Translations under genes and position numbers: made by a program | Source: Alitta virens | Lineage: Eukaryota; Annelida; Polychaeta; Phyllodocida; Nereididae | Reading direction: 5' to 3' | Length of the DNA stretch: 64,000 nt | Assembly (NCBI GenBank): GCA_932294295.1 | Contig: OW028574.1 | Location: 30,326,145 to 30,390,144, forward strand | The notes under the pieces: generated by a model | Seen by the model: only the letters and a program-made list of their open reading frames with translations | What the model was told of the DNA's origin: nothing | Database searches by the model: none | Shown: piece after piece, positions 24,739-35,413 of the stretch | How positions within the stretch are numbered: the first letter of the stretch is position 1 | How the letters are laid out: the number at the start of each line of letters is the position of its first letter

Positions 24739-26052
24739 TTATGTTTCTTATACAACTGCCTCAGGTTCTTCTTTGACTGGCGATTCTGGTGCAGTTTCAG
24801 CTCCTTTAATTTCTTCTGTCACAACAGCTTCCACCATAACAGACTCACGTTCTTCGTTGAAGAGCCATTCTGGTCCAACTGCAGCTTCTGCAACAACTGC
24901 TATCTTTCACAACAGCCTCAGGTTCTTCTTTGACTGGTGATTCTGGTGCAGCTTGAGCTTCTGTAACTTCTTCATTTACAATTGCTTCCTCCACAATATC
25001 CTCAGGTTCTTTGACTGGTGACTCAGGCGCTGATTCAGCTTCTGTAACATCTTCAGTCAGGATTGTTTCCTCCACAACAGACATATGTTCTTCTTCGACT
25101 GGTGATTCTGGTGCATTTGCAATTTCAGTAACTTCTTCTATCACAACTGCTTCTTCCACAACTGACTCACATTCTTCCTTGAAGAGCAATTCAGGTCCAG
25201 TTTCCGTTTCTGTAACTTCTTCTGTCACAACGGCTTCCTCCACAACATACTCACGTCCTTTGACTGGTGATTTTTGAGCAGCTTTAGCTTCTGTAACTTC
25301 TTGTGTCACAATTGCTTTTTCCACAACAGCCTCAGATTCTTCTTTGACTGGTGATTCCATTGGGGTTTCAGCTTCGGTAACTTCTATCACAACTACTTCT
25401 TCCACAACTGCCTTCAGTTCTTGGACTGGTGATTCCAGTGTGGTTTCAGCTTCGGTAACTTCCTCTATCACAACTACTTCTTCCACAACTGCCTTCAGTT
25501 CTTCTTTGACTGGTGATTCTCTGGTGCAGCTTGAGCTTTGGTAACTTCTTCTGTCACAACGGCTTCCACAACAGACTCAGGTTCTTCCTTGACTGGTGAT
25601 TTCAGTGTGGTTTCAGCTTCGGTAACTTCTATCACAACTACTTCTTCCACAACTGCCTTCAGTTCTTGGACTGGTGATTCCATTGTGGTTTCAGCTTCGG
25701 TAACTTCCTCTATCACAACTACTTCTTCCACAACTGCCTTCAGTTCTTCTTTGACTGGTGATTCTGGTGCAGCTTGAGCTTCGGTAACTTCTTCTGTCAC
25801 TATTGCTTGCTCCAGAACAGTTTCAGGCTCTGACTTGACTGGTGAATCTGGTGCACTGTCAGTTTTTGTAACTTCTTTTGTAACAATTGCTTCTTCCACA
25901 ACAGAATCACATTCCTCCTGGACTAGCAATTCTGGTGCATCTTCAGCTTCTATAACTTCTTCTTTCACAATTTCTTCTTTCACAATAGCCTCAGGTTCTT
26001 CTTTGACTGGTGACTCTAGTCCAGTTTCAGTTCCTGTAATTTCTTGTGACAC
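24739..26052 (-). repeat. U18, 1,314 bp, hybrid unit at the Block A/B junction
   Basis: 73-nt module 8; open segments 24845-25486 and 25495-26052. The left part matches U34 (no TAG, gcttcgg at 25695-25701) and the right part matches U3/U5 (tccagtttc near 26,020, ITGTETGLE). The switch interval of about 320 bp marks the unequal crossover that made the 21,349-bp duplication. Confidence 0.9.
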
Positions 26053-26097
26053 TTATGTTTCTTATACAACTGCCTCAGGTTCTTCTTTGACTGGCGA
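24784..26097 (-). repeat. Reference 1,314-bp unit with its 16 modules mapped
   Basis: Modules in minus-strand order from the start of module 1, plus-strand coordinates. 1: 25433-25516 (SPVKEELKAVV type). 2: 25355-25432 (SPVQELK, 78 nt). 3: 25271-25354. 4: 25190-25270 (SPVKGREYVV, 81 nt). 5: 25106-25189 (LLFKEECESVV). 6: 25022-25105 (SPVEEEHMSVV). 7: 24941-25021 (SPVKEPEDIV, 81 nt). 8: 24868-24940 (73 nt, frame change). 9: 24784-24867 (WLFNEERESVM). The next unit on the plus side supplies 10: 26014-26097 (two TAA at 26062-26064 and 26053-26055). 11: 25930-26013. 12: 25846-25929 (LLVQEECDSVV). 13: 25762-25845. 14: 25678-25761. 15: 25600-25677 (78 nt). 16: 25517-25599 (83 nt, GA insertion at its end). 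Modules 14-15 closely match 1-2. Lengths sum exactly to 1,314. Confidence 0.93.
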
Positions 26098-27612
26098 TTC
26101 TGGTGCAGTTTCAGCTCCTTTAACTTCTTCTGTCACAACAGCTTCCACCATAACAGACTCACGTTCTTCGTTGAAGAGCCATTCTGGTCCAACTGCAGCT
26201 TCTGCAACAACTGCTATCTTTCACAACAGCCTCAGGTTCTTCTTTGTCATGGTGATTCTGGTGCAGCTTGAGCTTCTGTAACTTCTTCATTTACAATTGC
26301 TTCCTCCACAATATCCTCAGGTTCTTTGACTGGTGACTCAGGCGCTGATTCAGCTTCTGTAACATCTTCAGTCAGGATTGTTTCCTCCACAACAGACACA
26401 TGTTCTTCTTCGACTGGTGATTCTGGTGCATTTGCAATTTCAGTAACTTCTTCTATCACAACTGCTTCTTCCACAACTGACTCACATTCTTCCTTGAAGA
26501 GCAATTCAGGTCCAGTTTCTGTTTCTGTAACTTCTTCTGTCACAACGGCTTCCTCCACAGCATACTCATGTCCTTTGACTGGTGATTTTTGAGCAGCTTT
26601 AGCTTCTGTAACTTCTTGTGTCACAATTGCTTTTTCCACAACAGCCTCAGATTCTTCTTTGACTGGTGATTCCATTGGGGTTTCAGCTTCGGTAACTTCT
26701 ATCACAACTACTTCTTCCACAACTGCCTTCAGTTCTTGGACTGGTGATTCCAGTGTGGTTTCAGCTTCGGTAACTTCCTCTATCACAACTACTTCTTCCA
26801 CAACTGCCTTCAGTTCTTCTTTGACTGGTGATTCTCTGGTGCAGCTTGAGCTTTGGTAACTTCTTCTGTCACAACGGCTTCCACAACAGACTCAGGTTCT
26901 TCCTTGACTGGTGATTTCAGTGTGGTTTCAGCTTCGGTAACTTCTATCACAACTACTTCTTCCACAACTGCCTTCAGTTCTTGGACTGGTGATTCCAGTG
27001 TGGTTTCAGCTTCGGTAACTTCCTCTATCACAACTACTTCTTCCACAACTGCCTTCAGTTCTTCTTTGACTGGTGATTCTCTGGTGCAGCTTGAGCTTCG
27101 GTAACTTCTTCTGTCACAACGGCTTCCACAACAGACTCAGGTTCTTCCTTGACTGGTGATTTCAGTGTGGTTTCAGCTTCGGTAACTTCTATCACAACTA
27201 CTTCTTCCACAACTGCCTTCAGTTCTTGGACTGGTGATTCCAGTGTGGTTTCAGCTTCGGTAACTTCCTCTATCACAACTACTTCTTCCACAACTGCCTT
27301 CAGTTCTTCTTTGACTGGTGATTCTGGTGCAGCTTGAGTTTCGGTAACTTCTTTTGTCACTATTGCTTGCTCCAGAACAGTTTCAGGCTCTGACTTGACT
27401 GGTGAATCTGGTGCACTGTCAGTTTTTGTAACTTCTTTTGTAACAATTGCTTCTTCCACAACAGAATCACATTCCTCCTGGACTAGCAATTCTGGTGCAT
27501 CTTCAGCTTCTATAACTTCTTCTTTCACAATTTCTTCTTTCACAATAGCCTCAGGTTCTTCTTTGACTGGTGACTCTAGTGCAGTTTCAGTTCCTGCAAT
27601 TTCTTGTGACAC
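26053..27612 (-). repeat. U19, 1,560 bp, partner of U4
   Basis: 74-nt module 8 and one extra triad. Open segments 26247-26801, 26810-27046 and 27055-27612. GHEYAV as in U4 and U2. Confidence 0.9.
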
Positions 27613-28926
27613 TTATGTTTCTTATACAACTGCCTCAGGTTCTTCTTTGACTGGCGATTCTGGTGCAGTTTCAGCTCCTTTAACTTCTTCTGTCACAACA
27701 GCTTCCACCATAACAGACTCACGTTCTTCGTTGAAGAGCCATTCTGGTCCAACTGCAGCTTCTGCAACAACTGCTATCTTTCACAACAGCCTCAGGTTCT
27801 TCTTTGACTGGTGATTCTGGTGCAGCTTGAGCTTCTGTAACTTCTTCATTTACAATTGCTTCCTCCACAATATCCTCAGGTTCTTTGACTGGTGACTCAG
27901 GCGCTGATTCAGCTTCTGTAACATCTTCAGTCAGGATTGTTTCCTCCACAACAGACATATGTTCTTCTTCGACTGGTGATTCTGGTGCATTTGCAATTTC
28001 AGTAACTTCTTCTATCACAACTGCTTCTTCCACAACTGACTCACATTCTTCCTTGAAGAGCAATTCAGGTCCAGTTTCCGTTTCTGTAACTTCTTCTGTC
28101 ACAACGGCTTCCTCCACAACATACTCACGTCCTTTGACTGGTGATTTTTGAGCAGCTTTAGCTTCTGTAACTTCTTGTGTCACAATTGCTTTTTCCACAA
28201 CAGCCTCAGATTCTTCTTTGACTGGTGATTCCATTGGGGTTTCAGCTTCGGTAACTTCTATCACAACTACTTCTTCCACAACTGCCTTCAGTTCTTGGAC
28301 TGGTGATTCCAGTGTGGTTTCAGCTTCGGTAACTTCCTATATCACAACTACTTCTTCCACAACTGCCTTCAGTTCTTCTTTGACTGGTGATTCTCTGGTG
28401 CAGCTTGAGCTTTGGTAACTTCTTCTGTCACAACGGCTTCCACAACAGACTCAGGTTCTTCCTTGACTGGTGATTTCAGTGTGGTTTCAGCTTCGGTAAC
28501 TTCTATCACAACTACTTCTTCCACAACTGCCTTCAGTTCTTGGACTGGTGATTCCATTGTGGTTTCAGCTACGGTAACTTCCTCTATCACAACTACTTCT
28601 TCCACAACTGCCTTCAGTTCTTCTTTGACTGGTGATTCTGGTGCAGCTTGAGCTTCGGTAACTTCTTCTGTCACTATTGCTTGCTCCAGAACAGTTTCAG
28701 GCTCTGACTTGACTGGTGAATCTGGTGCACTGTCAGTTTTTGTAACTTCTTTTGTAACAATTGCTTCTTCCACAACAGAATCACATTCCTCCTGGACTAG
28801 CAATTCTGGTGCATCTTCAGCTTCTATAACTTCTTCTTTCACAATTTCTTCTTTCACAATAGCCTCAGGTTCTTCTTTGACTGGTGACTCTAGTCCAGTT
28901 TCAGTTCCTGTAATTTCTTGTGACAC
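27613..28926 (-). repeat. U20, 1,314 bp, partner of U5
   Basis: 73-nt module 8; TAG in module 1 near 28,337. Open segments 27719-28279 and 28369-28926. Confidence 0.9.
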
Positions 28927-30486
28927 TTATGTTTCTTATACAACTGCCTCAGGTTCTTCTTTGACTGGCGATTCTGGTGCAGTTTCAGCTCCTTTAACTT
29001 CTTCTGTCACAACAGCTTCCACCATAACAGACTCACGTTCTTCGTTGAAGAGCCATTCTGGTCCAACTGCAGCTTCTGCAACAACTGCTATCTTTCACAA
29101 CAGCCTCAGGTTCTTCTTTGTCATGGTGATTCTGGTGCAGCTTGAGCTTCTGTAACTTCTTCATTTACAATTGCTTCCTCCACAATATCCTCAGGTTCTT
29201 TGACTGGTGACTCAGGCGCTGATTCAGCTTCTGTAACATCTTCAGTCAGGATTGTTTCCTCCACAACAGACACATGTTCTTCTTCGACTGGTGATTCTGG
29301 TGCATTTGCAATTTCAGTAACTTCTTCTATCACAACTGCTTCTTCCACAACTGACTCACATTCTTCCTTGAAGAGCAATTCAGGTCCAGTTTCTGTTTCT
29401 GTAACTTTTTCTGTCACAACGGCTTCCTCCACAGCATACTCACGTCCTTTGACTGGTGATTTTTGAGCAGCTTTAGCTTCTGTAACTTCTTGTGTCACAA
29501 TTGCTTTTTCCACAACAGCCTCAGATTCTTCTTTGACTGGTGATTCCATTGGGGTTTCAGCTTCGGTAACTTCTATCACAACTACTTCTTCCACAACTGC
29601 CTTCAGTTCTTGGACTGGTGATTCCAGTGTGGTTTCAGCTTCGGTAACTTCCTCTATCACAACTACTTCTTCCACAACTGCCTTCAGTTCTTCTTTGACT
29701 GGTGATTCTCTGGTGCAGCTTGAGCTTTGGTAACTTCTTCTGTCACAACGGCTTCCACAACAGACTCAGGTTCTTCCTTGACTGGTGATTTCAGTGTGGT
29801 TTCAGCTTCGGTAACTTCTATCACAACTACTTCTTCCACAACTGCCTTCAGTTCTTGGACTGGTGATTCCAGTGTGGTTTCAGCTTCGGTAACTTCCTAT
29901 ATCACAACTACTTCTTCCACAACTGCCTTCAGTTCTTCTTTGACTGGTGATTCTCTGGTGCAGCTTGAGCTTCGGTAACTTCTTCTGTCACAACGGCTTC
30001 CACAACAGACTCAGGTTCTTCCTTGACTGGTGATTTCAGTGTGGTTTCAGCTTCGGTAACTTCTATCACAACTACTTCTTCCACAACTGCCTTCAGTTCT
30101 TGGACTGGTGATTCCAGTATGGTTTCAGCTTCGGTAACTTCCTCTATCACAACTACTTCTTCCACAACTGCCTTCAGTTCTTCTTTGACTGGTGATTCTG
30201 GTGCAGCTTGAGTTTCGGTAACTTCTTTTGTCACTATTGCTTGCTCCAGAACAGTTTCAGGCTCTGACTTGACTGGTGAATCTGGTGCACTGTCAGTTTT
30301 TGTAACTTCTTTTGTAACAATTGCTTCTTCCACAACAGAATCACATTCCTCCTGGACTAGCAATTCTGGTGCATCTTCAGCTTCTATAACTTCTTCTTTC
30401 ACAATTTCTTCTTTCACAATAGCCTCAGGTTCTTCTTTGACTGGTGACTCTAGTGCAGTTTCAGTTCCTGCAATTTCTTGTGACAC
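28927..30486 (-). repeat. U21, 1,560 bp, partner of U6
   Basis: 74-nt module 8 and one extra triad. Open segments 29121-29675 and 29929-30486. Shares GREYAV, VVTEKV and ETILE with U6. Confidence 0.9.
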
Positions 30487-31799
30487 TTATGTTTCTTATA
30501 CAACTGCCTCAGGTTCTTCTTTGACTGGCGATTCTGGTGCAGTTTCAGCTCCTTTAACTTCTTCTGTCACAACAGCTTCCACCATAACAGACTCACGTTC
30601 TTCGTTGAAGAGCCATTCTGGTCCAACTGCAGCTTCTGCAACAACTGCTATCTTTCACAACAGCCTCAGGTTCTTCTTTGACTGGTGATTCTGGTGCAGC
30701 TTGAGCTTCTGTAACTTCTTCATTTACAATTGCTTCCTCCACAATATCCTCAGGTTCTTTGACTAGTGACTCAGGCACTGATTCAGCTTCTGTAACATCT
30801 TCAGTCAGGATTGTTTCCTCCACAACAGACATATGTTCTTCTTCGACAGGTGATTCTGGTGCATTTGCAATTTCAGTAACTTCTACTATCACAACTGCTT
30901 CTTCCACAACAGACTCACATTCTTCCTTGAAGAGCAATTCAGGTCCAGTTTCCGGTTCTGTAACTTCTGTCATAACGGCTTCCTCCACAACATACTCACG
31001 GGCTTTGACTGGTGATTTTTGAGCAGCTTTAGCTTCTGTAACTTCTTGTGTCACAATTGCTTTTTCCACAACAGCCTCAGATTCTTCTTTGACTGGTGAT
31101 TCCATTGGGGTTTCAGCTTCGGTAACTTCTATCACAACTACTTCTTCCACAACTGCCTTCAGTTCTTGGACCGGTGATTCCAGTGTGGTTTCAGCTTCGG
31201 TAACTTCCTATATCACAACTCCCTCTCTTCCACAACTGCCTTCAGTTCTTCTTTGACTGGTGATTCTCTGGTGCAGCTTGAGCTTCGGTAACTTCTTCTG
31301 TCACAACGGCTTCCACAACAGACTCAGGTTCTTCCTTGACTGGTGATTTCAGTGTGGTTTCAGCTTCGGTAACTTCTATCACAACTACTTCTTCCACAAC
31401 TGCCTTCAGTTCTTGGACTGGTGATTCCAGTGTGGTTTCAGCTTCGGTAACTTCCTCTATCACAACTACTTCTTCCACAACTGCCTTCAGTTCTTCTTTG
31501 ACTGGTGATTCTGGTGCAGCTTGAGCTTCAGTAACTTCTTCTGTCACTATTGCTTGCTCCAGAACAGTTTCAGGCTCTGACTTGACTGGTGAATCTGGTG
31601 CAGTGTCAGTTTTTGTAACTTCTTTTGAAACAATTGCTTCTTCCACAACAGAATCACATTCCTCCTGGACTAGCAATTCTGGTGCATCTTCAGCTTCTAT
31701 AACTTCTTCTTTCACAATTTCTTCTTTCACAATAGCCTCAGGTTCTTCTTTGACTGGTGACTCTAGTGCAGTTTCAGTTCCTGCAATTTCTTGTGACAC
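30487..31799 (-). repeat. U22, 1,313 bp, partner of U7
   Basis: Carries the same 3-nt deletion, 2-nt insertion and private changes as U7. Open segments 30593-31150 and 31242-31799, peptides identical to U7. Confidence 0.9.
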
Positions 31800-33606
31800 T
31801 TATGTTTCTTATACAACTGCCTCAGGTTCTTCTTTGACTGGCGATTCTGGTGCAGTTTCAGCTCCTTTAACTTCTTCTGTCACAACAGCTTCCACCATAA
31901 CAGACTCACGTTCTTCGTTGAAGAGCCATTCTGGTCCAACTGCAGCTTCTGCAACAACTGCTATCTTTCACAACAGCCTCAGGTTCTTCTTTGTCATGGT
32001 GATTCTGGTGCAGCTTGAGCTTCTGTAACTTCTTCATTTACAATTGCTTCCTCCACAATATCCTCAGGTTCTTTGACTGGTGACTCAGGCGCTGATTCAG
32101 CTTCTGTAACATCTTCAGTCAGGATTGTTTCCTCCACAACAGACACATGTTCTTCTTCGACTGGTGATTCTGGTGCATTTGCAATTTCAGTAACTTCTTC
32201 TATCACAACTGCTTCTTCCACAACTGACTCACATTCTTCCTTGAAGAGCAATTCAGGTCCAGTTTCTGTTTCTGTAACTTCTTCTGTCACAACGGCTTCC
32301 TCCACAACATACTCACGTCCTTTGACTGGTGATTTTTGAGCAGCTTTAGCTTCTGTAACTTCTTGTGTCACAATTGCTTTTTCCACAACAGCCTCAGATT
32401 CTTCTTAGACTGGTGATTCCATTGGGGTTTCAGCTTCGGTAACTTCTATCACAACTACTTCTTCCGCAACTGCCTTCAGTTCTTGGACTGGTGATTCCAG
32501 TGTGGTTTCAGCTTCGGTAACTTCCTCTATCACAACTACTTCTTCCACAACTGCCTTCAGTTCTTCTTTGACTGGTGATTCTCTGGTGCAGCTTGAGCTT
32601 TGGTAACTTCTTCTGTCACAACGGCTTCCACAACAGACTCAGGTTCTTCCTTGACTGGTGATTTCAGTGTGGTTTCAGCTTCGGTAACTTCTATCACAAC
32701 TACTTCTTCCACAACTGCCTTCAGTTCTTGGACTGGTGATTCCAGTGTGGTTTCAGCTTCGGTAACTTCCTCTATCACAACTACTTCTTCCACAACTGCC
32801 TTCAGTTCTTCTTTGACTGGTGATTCTCTGGTGCAGCTTGAGCTTCGGTAACTTCTTCTGTCACAACGGCTTCCACAACAGACTCAGGTTCTTCCTTGAC
32901 TGGTGATTTCAGTGTGGTTTCAGCTTCGGTAACTTCTATCACAACTACTTCTTCCACAACTGCCTTCAGTTCTTGGACTGGTGATTCCAGTGTGGTTTCA
33001 GCTTCGGTAACTTCCTATATCACAACTCCCTCTCTTCCACAACTGCCTTCAGTTCTTCTTTGACTGGTGATTCTCTGGTGCAGCTTGAGCTTCGGTAACT
33101 TCTTCTGTCACAACGGCTTCCACAACAGACTCAGGTTCTTCCTTGACTGGTGATTTCAGTGTGGTTTCAGCTTCGGTAACTTCTATCACAACTACTTCTT
33201 CCACAACTGCCTTCAGTTCTTGGACTGGTGATTCCAGTGTGGTTTCAGCTTCGGTAACTTCCTCTATCACAACTACTTCTTCCACAACTGCCTTCAGTTC
33301 TTCTTTGACTGGTGATTCTGGTGCAGCTTGAGCTTCAGTAACTTCTTCTGTCACTATTGCTTGCTCCAGAACAGTTTCAGGCTCTGACTTGACTGGTGAA
33401 TCTGGTGCAGTGTCAGTTTTTGTAACTTCTTTTGAAACAATTGCTTCTTCCACAACAGAATCACATTCCTCCTGGACTAGCAATTCTGGTGCATCTTCAG
33501 CTTCTATAACTTCTTCTTTCACAATTTCTTCTTTCACAATAGCCTCAGGTTCTTCTTTGACTGGTGACTCTAGTGCAGTTTCAGTTCCTGCAATTTCTTG
33601 TGACAC
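31800..33606 (-). repeat. U23, 1,807 bp
   Basis: 74-nt module 8, two extra triads and 2-nt insertion. Has the TAA of U8 (32405-32407) but lacks its ctttggtaac variant (cttcggtaac at the matching place near 32,930). Open segments 31994-32386, 32557-32793 and 33049-33606. Confidence 0.9.
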
Positions 33607-35413
33607 TTATGTTTCTTATACAACTGCCTGAGGTTCTTCTTTGACTGGCGATTCTGGTGCAGTTTCAGCTCCTTTAACTTCTTCTGTCACAACAGCTTCC
33701 ACCATAACAGACTCACGTTCTTCGTTGAAGAGCCATTCTGGTCCAACTGCAGCTTCTGCAACAACTGCTATCTTTCACAACAGCCTCAGGTTCTTCTTTG
33801 TCATGGTGATTCTGGTGCAGCTTGAGCTTCTGTAACTTCTTCATTTACAATTGCTTCCTCCACAATATCCTCAGGTTCTTTGACTGGTGACTCAGGCGCT
33901 GATTCAGCTTCTGTAACATCTTCAGTCAGGATTGTTTCCTCCACAACAGACACATGTTCTTCTTCGACTGGTGATTCTGGTGCATTTGCAATTTCAGTAA
34001 CTTCTTCTATCACAACTGCTTCTTCCACAACTGACTCACATTCTTCCTTGAAGAGCAATTCAGGTCCAGTTTCTGTTTCTGTAACTTCTTCTGTCACAAC
34101 GGCTTCCTCCACAACATACTCACGTCCTTTGACTGGTGATTTTTGAGCAGCTTTAGCTTCTGTAACTTCTTGTGTCACAATTGCTTTTTCCACAACAGCC
34201 TCAGATTCTTCTTTGACTGGTGATTCCATTGGGGTTTCAGCTTCGGTAACTTCTATCACAACTACTTCTTCCACAACTGCCTTCAGTTCTTGGACTGGTG
34301 ATTCCAGTGTGGTTTCAGCTTCGGTAACTTCCTCTATCACAACTACTTCTTCCACAACTGCCTTCAGTTCTTCTTTGACTGGTGATTCTCTGGTGCAGCT
34401 TGAGCTTTGGTAACTTCTTCTGTCACAACGGCTTCCACAACAGACTCAGGTTCTTCCTTGACTGGTGATTTCAGTGTGGTTTCAGCTTCGGTAACTTCTA
34501 TCACAACTACTTCTTCCACAACTGCCTTCAGTTCTTGGACTGGTGATTCCAGTGTGGTTTCAGCTTCGGTAACTTCCTCTATCACAACTACTTCTTCCAC
34601 AACTGCCTTCAGTTCTTCTTTGACTGGTGATTCTCTGGTGCAGCTTGAGCTTCGGTAACTTCTTCTGTCACAACGGCTTCCACAACAGACTCAGGTTCTT
34701 CCTTGACTGGTGATTTCAGTGTGGTTTCAGCTTTGGTAACTTCTATCACAACTACTTCTTCCACAACTGCCTTCAGTTCTTGGACTGGTGATTCCAGTGT
34801 GGTTTCAGCTTCGGTAACTTCCTATATCACAACTCCCTCTCTTCCACAACTGCCTTCAGTTCTTCTTTGACTGGTGATTCTCTGGTGCAGCTTGAGCTTC
34901 GGTAACTTCTTCTGTCACAACGGCTTCCACAACAGACTCAGGTTCTTCCTTGACTGGTGATTTCAGTGTGGTTTCAGCTTCGGTAACTTCTATCACAACT
35001 ACTTCTTCCACAACTGCCTTCAGTTCTTGGACTGGTGATTCCAGTGTGGTTTCAGCTTCGGTAACTTCCTCTATCACAACTACTTCTTCCACAACTGCCT
35101 TCAGTTCTTCTTTGACTGGTGATTCTGGTGCAGCTTGAGCTTCAGTAACTTCTTCTGTCACTATTGCTTGCTCCAGAACAGTTTCAGGCTCTGACTTGAC
35201 TGGTGAATCTGGTGCAGTGTCAGTTTTTGTAACTTCTTTTGAAACAATTGCTTCTTCCACAACAGAATCACATTCCTCCTGGACTAGCAATTCTGGTGCA
35301 TCTTCAGCTTCTATAACTTCTTCTTTCACAATTTCTTCTTTCACAATAGCCTCAGGTTCTTCTTTGACTGGTGACTCTAGTGCAGTTTCAGTTCCTGCAA
35401 TTTCTTGTGACAC
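33607..35413 (-). repeat. U24, 1,807 bp, extra copy relative to Block A
   Basis: No TAA in module 3, but has the ctttggtaac variant of U8 near 34,733. A private C-to-G at 33630 makes Glu to Gln in module 10 (minus) and a new TGA on the plus strand. Open segments 33801-34355, 34364-34600 and 34856-35413. Confidence 0.9.

Larger units (their letters stand above)
4704..26052 (-). repeat. Block A, first copy of a 21-23 kb duplication (U4-U18)
   Basis: Fifteen units totalling 21,349 bp. Unit lengths in order are 1560, 1314, 1560, 1313, 1807, 1807, 1314, 1475, 1315, 1314, 1313, 1315, 1314, 1314, 1314. Rare variants recur 21,349 bp downstream: the AREYVVEEAVMTEVTEPE module (in 9244-9801 and 30593-31150), the TAA at 11056-11058 and 32405-32407, and GHEYAV (4898-5452 and 26247-26801). 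The true left breakpoint lies inside U3, because U18 is a hybrid whose right part matches U3. Confidence 0.9.
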
